In this document: one piece after another, positions 44,694 to 56,081 of the stretch | Layout of the letters: each line of letters begins with the position of its first letter | Numbering within the stretch: position 1 is the stretch's first letter | From: Edaphochlamys debaryana | Taxonomy: Eukaryota > Chlorophyta > Chlorophyceae > Chlamydomonadales | Length of the DNA: 64,000 nt | Direction: 5' to 3' | Assembly: GCA_016858145.1 (NCBI GenBank) | Contig: JAEHOE010000001.1 | Span: forward strand, 1,612,001-1,676,000 | The notes under the pieces: model-generated | Database searches by the model: none | What the model saw: the letters and a program-made list of their open reading frames with translations, nothing else | Told to the model about the DNA's origin: nothing | Made by a program: the position numbers and the translations under genes

Positions 44694-47600
44694 TCAGGGC
44701 GGGGTCAAACTGAAGGCCCCCTCCGACGGCGACAGCCGCTCGTCCGTCTCCGTCTCCCTCCGGCTGGGCGCCTGCCGCCGCTCCTCCTCCTCCTCCAGCG
44801 CCTTCTGCAGTCGCGACAGGTGGTAGACCAGGCGCTCCTGCTCTATGCCCGTGGGGCCCGTGCTCACGTCCCCCGCCCCCAGCCCCGACACACCATCCAC
44901 CAGCTCCGCCGCGCTCAGCCCCACCTTCATCCTCAGCCCGTCGGGCGACAGCAACGAATCGGCGCGGTCGAAGCCGCCCTCGGCCCCGCCGCCTGCACCC
45001 CCGCCGGCCTCGCCCGCGTCCCCGCACTCCCCGCCCTCCAGCTGCAGCTGCAGGTCCAGGGGCATGAGCGCGGGCGAGGGCGAGGAGGGCGGGATGAAGG
45101 AGAGGCGCCAGGGCGGCGGCGGCACGCCCATACGCTCCATCAGCTCCCGCCCCGTGGCGGCCGGCACGGGCATGTGCTTGGAGCGCAGCTCGCAGGCCGA
45201 CAGGTCCGCGCCCACGCTCACCAGGTGCTCGCACAGCCACCTGCAGGGAGAGGCAGAGAGGCAGTGAGACAGCCAGCCGTGAGGTCAATCGGGCGGCGCG
45301 GCGCGGCGCGAGCCTCTAAAACATGGTGCCGTGCCGTGGCGGCTGTGCGGGTGCGAGTACGAGTGCGGCCGCTTGCCCGCCCCTCCCGCGGCGCACCTGA
45401 AGTTCTCCTCCCGCGGCCAGTAGTGGCCGGAGTCGGCGGTCAGCACCCGCAGCTGCCCGTGCCGCGCCGACAGCCCCCCCGCCGCCACCACGGCCCCGCC
45501 ACGCAGGAAGGAGGAGTGGTGGAAGCGGCCCCGGACCTGCGGGGCGCGCAACGAGGTCAGGCGGCATGGCCTCAGTGCGCGAGCGCTAACTCCCGCATCC
45601 CACTTAGCCCTCTCAACCCGCAGCTCCGCGCCCTCTTCCCAGGCAGCCCAGCCCCAGCCCCAGCCGCAACACTCCTCTCCATACTACACCCGCCCCACCC
45701 TGCCCCGCCCTGCCCGCGGTCCGCACCTTGGGGTGCACGTACAGCCTCAGCTCGGGGTCCACAACGTAGATCCACTTGGCCACCTTCTCCTCGCGGTCGC
45801 GGTCGCACTGGGGGTGCGAGTGCGCGTGCGCGGGGCCCCCGGCCGCGGCCGCGATGGGGCCGCCGCTGGCCGTGGCGTGGACTGCGCAGGGGTGGTGCAG
45901 GTGGGGGTGGCCGCCGGGGTTGCGGGCCGACGGGGAGGCGGCGCAGCCTGAGCCGGCGCCGACGGGGGTGGTGGTGGCGTCGGAGGTGGAGGCCGAGGCA
46001 TCGGGGAAGGGCGCGGCCAGGCTGGGGAGCTGGAAGGGCGAGGTGACGAGTGCAGGAGCAGGGGCCGCGGGGCGAGGGCTGGGCACGGCGATGGGGGCGG
46101 GGGCGGCAGAGGAGGGCTGTAGGTCCGACGGCGGCTGGCCGTCGTGGGAGTTGCCGCTGCCGCTGCTGCCGCTGGCGGCGCCGCTGTCGCCGTTGCTGCT
46201 GCTGCTCCCGGCGCCGCCGCTGAGGTTTCCCTCTGAAATGCCGCAGTCTGCGTCTGACCGCTCCGCTCCCGCTCCCGCCGCTGCCTCCGCTCCTCCCACG
46301 CCTGAACCCGGCGCAGCAGGAGCAGCGCCGCCGCCGGAACCAGAACCAGATCCGGGCCCGGCGCCGTCCGCTCCTGCGTGCAGGAGCTGCTGCCTCAGGA
46401 GCAGCTGCGCGGCGTTGGTGGGCTGGGCGGCGTGCGGGTGCGGGTGGTTCTCCAGCGCGCCCTCGCGCACCACCTCCATCACCCGGCGCGCGCTATGACC
46501 CGCACGCAGGCTGCGCGCGCTGCCGCCCGCGCTGTTCCCCCCCGAACGCAACGCGCCCGCTCCCATCCCGACACCCGACGGCTCCGCGGTCGTCTCCGCT
46601 GCTGCCACACCGGCACCGCCACCGCCGCCCTGCGCCTGCGCCTGCCCGCCCAGCGCTCCGAGCATGCCGCCCGACGCATTGAGGTACCAGGCGGCCGTGG
46701 AGTCGCCCAGGAGCGCCAGGGGCACGGCCGGGGGCGGGGGCGTGGGCGGGCGGCGGGCCTCCAGGTCCAGGGAGCCGCGGCCCTCGGGCCCCGTGTGCAG
46801 CAGGCGGCCGCTCCGCTTGTAGCGCAGCAGGCCCGTCTCCATGTCCACGTCCAGCTCGTACTCGAGGAGCTCGGCAGGGGTCAGGTACTTGACCTGGAGG
46901 AGCCGGGTGGGGCGCGGCAGGGTGCGGCAGGTGAGGACGGCGGGGGAGGTCGGGCGACGGGTGCTGGTGGGGCAGTGGTATAACTCTGGCATAGGGACTC
47001 GAACCGGGGAGTGCTCCAGGAGCCGGGGCTCCATGCACGCCCCGGCGCCAGCCATCCCATTCGCCGGGGGGTCTCAGTGCCACGGCCGCAGGCCCAACCA
47101 GAGCTACCCGACCCCGGCGCCTGCCTCACCCGCTCCGTGTCGAGCTTGGCGCGGGACACGCCCCGGGGGGCCAGGTCCACGTCCAGACCGGGGCCGCAGT
47201 CCAGCCACCTGGGGGGTGAGGGGAAGGGCGTGGGCGTGGGAGTCAGCCATCGGAGACAGCCCAGCGGGGCTACGGTTGCCCACGGGGACCGCCCCGCCGC
47301 GCCTGCAGGGCAGCGGCCCATAACCCAGAACTGTAACCGCCACATTTACGTGAACCCGGCACCGCCCGCATGCATCGCCCCCACACACCTGAAGAAATTG
47401 CTGCCATTGCCCACGGAGCTCCGCTGCGACAGCAGCTTGGCGGCCCGGATGGCCGAGTTGGCGGCGCCCATGGTCGTCATGCCCACACCGGCCACCGTCG
47501 CCACAGGCGTCGCGGCCACCGGGCCCCCGCCGTCCCTCCCTGGCCCCGCTGCGGCTGCCTGCGGCGGCGTGGTGGCATCGCCAGAGCGCGTAGTGCTGCC

Positions 47601-50183
47601 GACGCCGCCGGCTGCCGAGGACGAGGCCATCCAGACGCTGGCACCCTGCCCGGGATCAGCGAAGGTGGGCTGCGGCGTGGCTGGCGGCCGGGCCGCAGCG
47701 ACCTCGGTGGGTTCGCCGCCGCTGCCGGCGCGCGGGCGCCCGAGCGGGTCCTCGCCCGTCCGCACACCCGACGCTTCGTCCACCGCCCCGCGGTCCCCCA
47801 GGGGCCCATTGCCGTCACCCTCGCCGCGCTGCTGCACCGGGTCTCCTGACGCCAGGTCGGGCTGGGAGGGCACCATGTCGATCATAGCGGCCAGCATGAA
47901 CCGCTTGGATGGGCTGCACAGGTGGCTGCTGGTGCGGCGGGGCGGGCTGACGACCGCAGCCACACCGCCCGCCGCGCCGGGCCCTCCCGGGACCGTGACA
48001 GACCCGGACGAGAGGGCCGGCAGGGGCACTGCCACGGCTGTGGAGGACGCGGCGCGAGGCTGCGCGTTGAGGTGGCACAGGGCCGCGGTTGCCTCCGCGA
48101 GCTCGCCGTAGCCGACCGAGTGGCGCCGCGGAGGGGAGCTCCCGGACGGCTCCTCCGAGCCGCCGCCGTTCTCGGAGACGTTGCAGAAGGTCGTGGGGCC
48201 AGACCCCAGGTCGGCGAGGTGGATCGGCGAGGTGGCCGAGGAGTGGTGCTGGGCGGAGAGGATGGACACGTGGGCAGCCTGCGAGCCGGCGCTGCGCGCG
48301 TGCGACATGGCCGCGTCGTGGGAGAGGCGCGGGGGCTGGTGCCCCGGCTGCGCCTCGCGGCATGGCGGGGTGTCAAAGGTCAAGCCGCCGTTGGCCAAGT
48401 GCCCCTGTCCCTGTCCGGGTGCGCCGCCGAACGCCAGCGTGCCGGTCTGGGAGCGGCGATGCGGGCCGGGCCCCCCCACGTGATCAGCGGAGAAGCGCGA
48501 GGGGCCGTGTGCGCCCATGCCGTTGAAGGAGGCACGCGGCACGTCGGCCATGCCTCCACCTCCGCCCGCGCCCGCAGCGGCGGCCGGTGCAGCGCGCTCT
48601 ATGGCGCTCGGGGCGGGCGCAGACGAGGCGACCGACACGATCGGCGGCGAGCTGGCGTACTCGGGCGAGCGCAGCGCGGCAGCCTCCGGTTGTTGCGGTT
48701 GCTGCTGCTCCTGCCCTGGCTGCGGCTGCTGTCGTTGCTGCGCCAGCTCCTGCTTGGCGTGTGCAATCGCCTGGACCTGTGCCTGCCACGTCCCACCCGC
48801 ACCCACCGCGCCTGCGCCTGCGCCCGCGCCTGCCCCAGCACCCCCCTGCCCGCATGCCGCCGACTGCGCGGTTGCGAGGGCTATGAGCTGGGAGTGGGAG
48901 GGCGAGGGCGACATGAGGGCGGGGGAGGGCGGCGGAGTGAGCTCCGCCGCCTCCATCTCCGCCACCCAGTAGTCGAAGTAGACCCGCAGGTTGGAGCCGT
49001 ACCGGTGCTGCTCGTCCGTCACCTCAAGCCAGTGCTCGCAGCGGAGCAGCAGCTGCGGGTGCGGGCTGCGGAAGGAGCCCTGGCGAAAACACAACAACGA
49101 AGCAGCAGCACGAGTGAGCGAGTAGAGTACGACCATGAGCACGCAAGATTGGCGGCCGAGGAAATGGGCTTGTGGGGAAAGCAGCGCCATTTATAGCTCT
49201 GCGCATCCCTGCTCATTGCGCGTCTTGCACTGCACCTTCTCACACCGGACCGACACGAGTGTGTGCCGTCGCCCCCCCGCCCCTCACCTTGCCGGCCAGC
49301 TTGAGCGCGCCCCGCGACGCCCGCACCCAGCGCATGTAGGCCACGAGGTTATCCCGCGTGAAGTTGGCTTTGCGGTTGGTCATACTGGCCTGTCGGAGCG
49401 CCTCCCCGGCGGCCGAGGTGCTCGTGTCTGACAGGGAGGCGCGAGAGGTGCGCAACAGCGGCCCGGCGTGCGGGCTGGCGGCGGTGGGCCCTGCGGCGCC
49501 CCCGCCGCCGCTCGCGGCGCCGGATGCGCCGTCGCTGATGGTGCCGGCAGCAGGGTCGGAACCGCTGGGGGTGGACGTGAGTGCGGTGGGGCGGGCTGGG
49601 GGCTGCTGGGGTCGGGACGGGCTGGCGTCAGCGGCGCCGCTGGGCGCCTTGGCGGAGGCGGACGCAGGCGCGAAGCCGGTTCCAGAGCTGTTCGCCGGTG
49701 CTGTCCCGTCGCCAGGGCGGCCCCCGGTCACGTGCGCCTGTCGTCCGTTGGGTGCTGGCGCAGAGCGGTGGGAGAAGCCCGTGCTGTGGGCAGCTGCGGA
49801 GCCCGACAGCGAGGAGGTCGCCGGCTCCGAGTCAACGCCATGCCCGCCCCGGAAGATGTGTCCAAGCGCCTGTAGGTGGTGTGAAGGGAAGCATCGGGTT
49901 GAGGGCACGAGCGCGCGCGAGTGCACGCAGCCCACGATTACCCGCAAACCTCGGGAGTATCCTCCTACTAGGGTGCGACCAGCGCCCCAGGCCCCCAAAG
50001 CTTTCGGAGAGACTCGCAAACGCTTCTGCTAGGTCAGCTGCTTACGCCCTCGAGTGCTACGGCCCCGAGCGAGCGGTGCGAGAATGGCCCGAGTGCTGCG
50101 TCGCTGCCTCCCCCGTTGATGCCCCTGACCGACATAGCACACAAGCATCGCACCTTCCCCACGGAAGACAGAAGCTGAGGCAT
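44694..50183 (-). CDS. IQM-family calmodulin-binding-type protein with giant inserts, 1,411 aa
   Basis: Exons 50183-50154, 49869-49288, 49079-47389, 47208-47130, 46893-45727, 45536-45397 and 45240-44694 join in phase to 4,236 nt. Blocks of the plant IQM family appear in order: HWLEVTDEQHRYGSNLRVYF, RWLDCGPGLDVDLAPRGVS, VKYLTPAELLEYELDVD, LLRYKRSGRLLHT, KWIYVVDPELRLYV, GRFHHSSFLRGGAVVAAG and DSGHYWPREENFRWL. Plant IQM proteins bind calmodulin through an IQ motif and act in calcium signalling; no clear IQ motif is visible here. Plant members have about 500-650 residues. This one has Ser/Pro/Gly-rich inserts of about 500 aa between the first two blocks and 320 aa before KWIYVV, plus a 170-residue tail with a coiled-coil stretch (LQKALEEEEERRQ). 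The 30-base first exon (AAACATGCC context, phase 0) is plausible but is the weakest part. Confidence 0.85.
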
Positions 50184-50453
50184 GTTTACTTGCTATGTGC
50201 CAGGCCCCGCCTGCGTCCGCGGGGCCCGGCAACAACGGAAGCGAGGCCTCCCAGCCCGCTGAAGTTTCAAAAGGGAGTATTCTTGGGGCGTGCGACACGC
50301 AGCCAGGCACCGGGATGAAGTGGTCGCCAGGAACAACCAGCGCTCGCCAAGCTGATAAGTCAGCAACAAAGTGCTGTGCCACTGTAAGCAGGCAGGGGCA
50401 GCACGCAGGATCGAGCGCAGACCGAGAGCGCGAGGACCGGGTATCAAGGCGCG

Positions 50454-50460
50454 TATATAT
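50454..50460. promoter_or_regulatory. Symmetric TATA element between divergent genes
   Basis: TATATAT lies 270 bases from the IQM-like ATG (50183, minus) and 269 bases from the STIMATE-like ATG (50729, plus). The core ATATAT is palindromic, so it reads as a TATA box in either direction. It is the only strong TATA word I saw in this 545-base divergent interval. Confidence 0.5.
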
Positions 50461-50728
50461 CGCTTCAGGTTCTGTGGCCCTGGCAAAAGTGTTCTTCTAC
50501 GGCGTTGAGAAACTGTGGGTGGGGCAGAGGGTCGAGGGAGAGGGGCCCCTTTGGAAATTGACACGCCCCGCGTGGGGGATGCAAGAGGGGCCCCCAGCCG
50601 AAGTCTGCCAGTTTGGCCTCGTAAATCAGAACCTTGAACACCCGCTGTGCAGTCCCAAGAGCAACACACTGCGAGAAAATGCGGAAAAAGCACCCGAGCC
50701 ATTGAACCCCTCGCAAGCCTGAAGGCCA

Positions 50729-52827
50729 ATGACCCGCCTGCGCCGTTGCTGTTGCTTATGGCTGCTCATAAGTCTGCTAGGCACGGCGTGGGGAGCGGAG
50801 CCTCCCCCGGCCCAGGCCACAGCGGTGTCCCCGCCACGCCCCCCGTCTAATAGCTGCAAGATCATTACCGGGCCTGTCGCTTTCGTGGCTCAGGGAGTCT
50901 TGCTCCTGATAGTGGTAACGGCCCTCGTCATAAAAAGGTGGGGCCCACCCGAACTTGGCGCATGCGCCGGTTACAAGGCCTCACACCAACTCCATACGCA
51001 GGCACCAAGAGCGGCCTCGACGACCATGGAACGTATGGCTGCTGGACGTCTCGAAGCAGGCGTGCTCAGCTGGCGCGGGGCACACTTGTGGGATGGGTAT
51101 TGCGATCATCGCCCACCGCTATGACCGTGGCGTCTCCGAATGCGCGTAAGACTGTCTGCAGACTTCCGGGGCAGCCATTAGGGCAGGCGGAGGCGCCGAA
51201 GGGCGTTGGGGCAAGAGGCGCCGGGGTTGCCGAACTAGCCCGACTAGCCCGCGTTGCAGTCCCCCCGCCCCAGAACCAAGGGCGGGCGGCTGCGGCTGGG
51301 AGTACTGCGCGCCAGGCAGGCGGAGTCACCCCAACCGGAGCAGAGCACGGGGTCTTCCCTCAAACCCTGCTGTCCGGCTCCCCTGCCAGTCTCGCTGTCG
51401 CCAGCCCTCCACCCGGCTCCCAGTCCTACCACACTCTCCTGGCCATCCATCCCCTCCTCCCCCTCCCCGCCCTCCCCCCCCTCCCCCCTCTCCTCCCCCT
51501 CCCCCCTCTTGCCTCTCCCCCCCAGCTGGTACCTGGTGGTCTACCTCATGGACTGCACGCTGGGCATCACGCTGGCCATCCTGTTCCACCGCCTCATGCA
51601 CCGCGCGGCGCGCTGGCGGCACACGCAGCTGGTGGGCGCCAAGGACCGGGACTACCGGGGCCCGGACGGGGAGCACCCCTGGACGGAGGCGCTGCTGGAG
51701 AGCGGCAACTACGGGGACCCGCCCATCATGAGGTGGGGCCGCCGGGGGGAAGGGGGAGGGGGGTATCGTTACGAGGGGGAGGGGAGGGGAGGGAGGGGGT
51801 TGAAGGGTGGCGTGGTGCACGGAAAATGAAAGGAGCTTTGGAGGGTGCGCCCCACCGCAAGGCGCATGGGAGCTGGGCGGATGGAAGGACGGCCGGCAGG
51901 GAGGGCAGGTGTGGACGGAGTCGGCAAGCTACCGGCGGGGAAAGCGGCCGATGGCGCGATACCATGCACCGGCCGCTCACTGCCGCCCCACCGCCGCCCG
52001 TCCTCCTCTCCCCCCCTTGTCCCCCCCCCCCCCAGGCGCTGGGCCATCCAAGCCGCGGGCTGGGTGACGTGCGTGGTGTCGGCGCGGCTGTCCGTGGGCG
52101 CGGCGGTGCTGTCGAGCCTGGCGCTGCTGGCGGCCGCGGCCCGGCGGCTGGACACGTGGTTCGGGGGGCGGGTGGACGCGGAGCTGTTCACGGTCATGGT
52201 GGGCATCCCCATGCTGCTCAACGTGGGCCAGGCGTGGATACAGGACCAGGTGGGGAGGGGGGCGGGGGGGAAGGTTGAAGAGGTGGGAGGGGAGAGGGCG
52301 AGCTGGGCGTTGGCTGACGGTAGTAGGTTGGGACGGGTCGAATGGCTGGCTTCCTGCCCCGTGCCTTCGGAGGCATCCAGGCAACGGTAAAGCCGGAAAA
52401 GGGGGTGAGCGCGAGTGTTTGGAGTGCAGGCCAGCTTGCAATCGTCAGGTACGGGGGTCCAGGCATACTTAGGCAGTGCACCGCCGCCGCCGCAGCGCGT
52501 GTACTTCAAGGATGGGGCGCCTGTTGGGCCTCCCTGGCAGCCGCGCCTACTCACGCCTCTCGCCCTCCTACGCCCCCCCCCCTCCAGGTGCTCAAGTGGA
52601 CCGCGCGGCGGCGCATCAAGCGGGGCGGGGGCGGCGACTCGGGGGGCGGCTCCAGCGACTCCCCCCCGCCCGCGCACTCCTCCGCAGTGGCGGCGCGCCC
52701 CAACGACGTGACGCCGCGGGCCCTGGGCGCCGCCGGGGCCTCCCTGGAGGGAGGCCTGCAGGTGCTCATAGCGGCGGCGGGGGGCGGGGGGCGCAGCCGA
52801 GGGCCCGGGGACAAGGAGTCAGAGTAG
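50729..52827 (+). CDS. STIMATE/TMEM110-like membrane protein, 289 aa
   Basis: Exons 50729-50937, 51526-51732, 52036-52249 and 52588-52827 join in phase to 870 nt. Residues 1-22 look like a signal peptide or signal anchor. Then come membrane segments at about 48-66 (VAFVAQGVLLLIVVTALVI), 71-90 (WYLVVYLMDCTLGITLAILF), 145-165 and 190-204 (MVGIPMLLNVGQAWI). The second segment carries the family signature WY..VYLMDCTLGITLAILF, and the short loop YGDPPIMRRWAIQ also fits. STIMATE proteins sit in the endoplasmic reticulum at plasma-membrane contacts and promote STIM-Orai calcium entry in animals; plant and algal members are annotated as vacuolar membrane proteins of unknown role. The C-terminal 70 residues are a Gly/Ser/Pro-rich cytosolic tail. 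It is divergent to a calcium-signalling-type gene, which may or may not be meaningful. Confidence 0.82.
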
Positions 52828-54420
52828 CGGGCTCCCACCCCAGCCATGCGCCGGGGACCCTGTGGACCGGGGCCGGGGTTGAGGGAGAGGCGCGCCGTGC
52901 ATCGTCTTGGGTGCGGGGCTGTGAGCGGCCGCCACAGACGGGTCCTTGAGGTGGGCCGTGACCTGATGGCTCGGGGAAAGGGCGGGGCGCACCCTGCATC
53001 CCGACCTAACCAGCTTACCGGCGGGGCTGAACTTCGGCGTTGGCAGGTGCTGGGCGTGAGCTGTGCAAACGCGGTTTGCTAGCTAGCGAGCTGAGCTTAA
53101 CCGCGGTTCAGGGGTGGGGCATGACAGGGGCTAGCGGCTGGGGCTTGCCGCAAGGGCGCATGCATGGGGGGCAAGGGCTAGCGGGTAGGCCGCTGCAGGA
53201 GGGCGCATTCCGGACCGGGGCTCTAGTGGGGCAGGTGCAGGCGCCCTACGTACGTGTTCCGCACTTGGCGGACGTTTCGAGACGTGCAGTTCATATGTCA
53301 TCAATTATGTAGTGCGTGATGCGGAAGCGTCTTTGATGTGCAGAATGTGATTGCTTGTGGGCGAGAGCAGGTCGTGGGGGCTCCCCAGCAGCTTTGGCGT
53401 TGCTTGGGAGCAGGGGATGGGCCATTAGGAGACGCCGTTCTCCAGACGGAGTGATGCGGCAGCATGGCTTGGAGGGGGGCAGTACATGCAGGGGGGGGCG
53501 GCAGGGCGCTGGCTGTGAGTGATCACCGTAAGGACTGTCGTCGTAAGGGGATCTGGGTTGCCATGACTGAAACGTTCCTTGGTCCTGAACCGATGATTCA
53601 CGGAAAGTGTCCCATGCTCGCCACCCGAACGGGGGCTCGCTCGAGCGGCCCTGGACATTCCTGTACAGTCCCTCGCTCGCCTGCACGCACAACACCGGGG
53701 CGACACCAGGAGCCAGGAAAGCACAGTTTGCGCGCGTGGCTGCCCCTAGGTCAGCCCCTGCCTTGGCGATGCACATTGCTGACACCCTGCCTTCTTCTCG
53801 CGCGTTGCGGCAGAGGCTACGTCGACGCGCTCAGCTGCATCCCCCGGGGAGTACCGAACTCCCTCGCTCCGGTGCTCACCAACATTCTCTTGCTCCCCCA
53901 GTGCCTTCTTGCCCAGCCCAGACTTGCCACGCTACGGTATGCTGCTTGAGTGCGCCATGGCGCCCCGCGCCCCCCGCGCCGACTGTCGCACAAGCCCATC
54001 TGCAGCAACCACACGGCGCCAGTCCCCAGCCCCTCTGGCGTTGCGCATCTCCCAGCAAACCTCGAGCACCCCAGCCTCTCCTCCTCCTCCCCTCGTCTCC
54101 CCACACAGCTGAGGCCTTCCGGACCCCCACCACGCGTCCGCTCCACAGCCCCTCGCAGGCCCTGACCCTGACCGCCTTGACGCTGGACCCCACGTCTTCA
54201 ACCCGTGGTCACGTACGGTAGCAACAGGAGCAAAGGACCCTACGGCAGTCAAATCCGTGCACTTGTGTCAGGATACGCCCCGCCAGGATGACCTGGAGGT
54301 TCAGAGAGCTCCCCAGCCAAGGCAGCGTGCCCTTGCTGATAAAGTTGCCTGGATACCCTTACATCCCCCTGCGTCTGCGTCTGTACCTGCAAGGCCCTAA
54401 ATCCCCCTACCCTACGGGAC
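52828..54420. other. Intergenic region between convergent genes
   Basis: About 1.6 kb with no recognisable gene, repeat or splice-linked frame. The poly(A) signal of the dCTP pyrophosphatase gene lies at its right end. Confidence 0.5.
54359..54363 (-). terminator. TGTAA polyadenylation signal of the dCTP pyrophosphatase gene
   Basis: TTACA on the plus strand (TGTAA on the minus strand) lies 58 bases past the TAG at 54421. Position and strand fit the chlorophyte poly(A) signal. Confidence 0.6.
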
Positions 54421-56081
54421 CTACCCTCGCCCCTGCCCCTGCCCCTCCTCTTGCCCCCGCTCTTGTCCCCCCTCTTCCCCATCCTCCGCCTGCGCCTCCG
54501 TCCCCTGCTCCTCCGTCCCCCGCTCCTCCCCCTCCGCCTGCCCCCGGGCCCCCCTCCGCGCCCGTGCCTCCGCCCGCATGGCCTGGTACTCGGTGTACTT
54601 GGCGGAGGAGCCGCGGCAGCGCTCAGCGGGGTACTTGGCGGCTGGGGGCGTGGGGCGCCGCAGCAGAGGTGGAGGTGACGATGGTTCGGGGTGGGGTGGG
54701 GAGGGCAGCGGGGCGGGCGGTGCTGTAAGCGCCTCAGCGGTACCGGGCAGAACGGGAGCGTCAGAGTGCAGAGGCTGTCAGGTGCAGACGAAGAGCCGCG
54801 CAGTAACGACTGCATGTCAGCCAGCATAAAGACGGTCACATCGTTCAGCCCTGTTCCCCTGCCCCCACCGTTCTTGGCGATCTTGGCGGTGGCGGCCGCC
54901 GGCAGGTCCACCCCACACACGTCTGCCAGCCTCACCTGCGGCAGGAGTGCGGGTGGGGGTACAGGTAAGGCTGCAGTTGCTAACCCGTATGCCTAACCGT
55001 GTCCAGGCCCCCTTTCCCCCATACCCCCGGGAGGTGCCGACACTGGACCCACTCCCGGACCATTTCCATCCACCCCTCCGCCCCACCTCCGAGGGTGTGG
55101 CCATCGGGCTCCTCTGACCCACCCACCTACGCTGCGCCGGCGCTGCGCCCAGCCCGCTCTCCCACCGCCACCCCCACCCCTGCCCCCACCACATGCCCCC
55201 ACCAGGTGCCCCCCCCCCACCAGGTACAGCAGCACGTCCGCGAGCTCCTCCTCCACCGCAGTGCGCTCCTTGGGCGTGAAGCCGGGCAGCCCGCGAGTCA
55301 CCTGCGGGCATACAGAGAGTGGAGGCACGTGTGCGACTTGTGTACTGGGGTAGGGCAGGCCGCAGGGGTGCTGCCCAGTCCGGTAAGTCCGGTCCAGTCC
55401 AGGTGAGGCTGCCGTGCAGCAGGGGATGTTCCCAAGGGTCATTGGCCCAACTTGACCCCAATGACTCCTTTCCTCGGGGCAACTGTCCGCTGTCGTGCAG
55501 ACTCCCGCTCCCCGGGAGCCCCCAGTCCCCCCCACCAGAGGCCCCGCTCCCAGCATCCTGCCCCGGCCCCCCCAACTTGCCTCTGCGTCGGGGCGCCACT
55601 GGAAGAGCTCGCACAGCTCCCCCGCCTCCCCCACCATGGCCAGGAGCAGGTTGCGGGGCGTGTGGTACTGGGGCCGGGGGGCACAGGTGGCCGATGTGAG
55701 GGGAGGAGCACGCATCACGGCTGGCAGGAAAGGAAGAGCTCAGAGGCTGTAACCCGCCCGCCCCCCTCTCGCCTTCTCCCCCCACGTGGAACCCCCGCGA
55801 AGCCCTCCCTAGCTCCGCCCTCTCCCCCCGCCCTCTCCCTCTATCCTTCTACCGGGAGCCTGGACACAAACAATCTGGTCCCCACCGACCTGGTCCCAGT
55901 CCCGCTCAGCGGCGAAGTCCGCCAGGCGCTGCCGCAGGGACTCGAGCGTCACGTCCTCGCGGAATCGAGAAGACCCCGCTTCAGGATTGACCGGTTGCGT
56001 TTCAGACGCTCCAACTTCTTGCGCTTGCTGGGGCCCTGACCCGCTGGCGCTCGCATCGGCGCCAGCATCGGAGCTGTCCAT
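54421..56081 (-). CDS. dCTP pyrophosphatase (all-alpha NTP-PPase, MazG-like)
   Basis: Exons 56081-55890, 55667-55581, 55301-55221, 54935-54869 and 54641-54421 join in phase to 648 nt (215 aa). The enzyme hydrolyses dCTP and modified dCTP analogues to dCMP and pyrophosphate, cleaning the nucleotide pool. Diagnostic sequence: LRQRLADFAAERDWDQ, YHTPRNLLLAMVGEAGELCE (the ExxE metal site), FQW, EEELADVLLYL (the ExxD metal site), VRLADVCGVDL, and RCRGSSAKYTEY, matching the RGSAxKYT of DCTPP1. The first 40 residues are acidic and low-complexity. The last 50 are a Glu/Gln/Gly-rich tail not found in animal DCTPP1 (about 170 aa). The intron after 55581 uses a GC donor (GAG then GCAAGT). No transit peptide is evident. 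Confidence 0.9.

Noticed and set aside
44463..46046. 527-codon open frame on the plus strand
   Set aside because: It is antisense to the phased IQM exons, low-complexity, and arises from GC-rich codon usage on the opposite strand.
46945..47060. Minus-strand GGTTCGAGTCC resembling a tRNA T-loop
   Set aside because: The flanking five-base arms are not complementary and no anticodon or acceptor arm can be drawn; it lies in an IQM intron.
50193..50716. Minus-strand frames as extra upstream exons of the IQM-like gene
   Set aside because: They begin without a good ATG context, contain the TATA region and show no IQ motif; the 30-base exon fits better.
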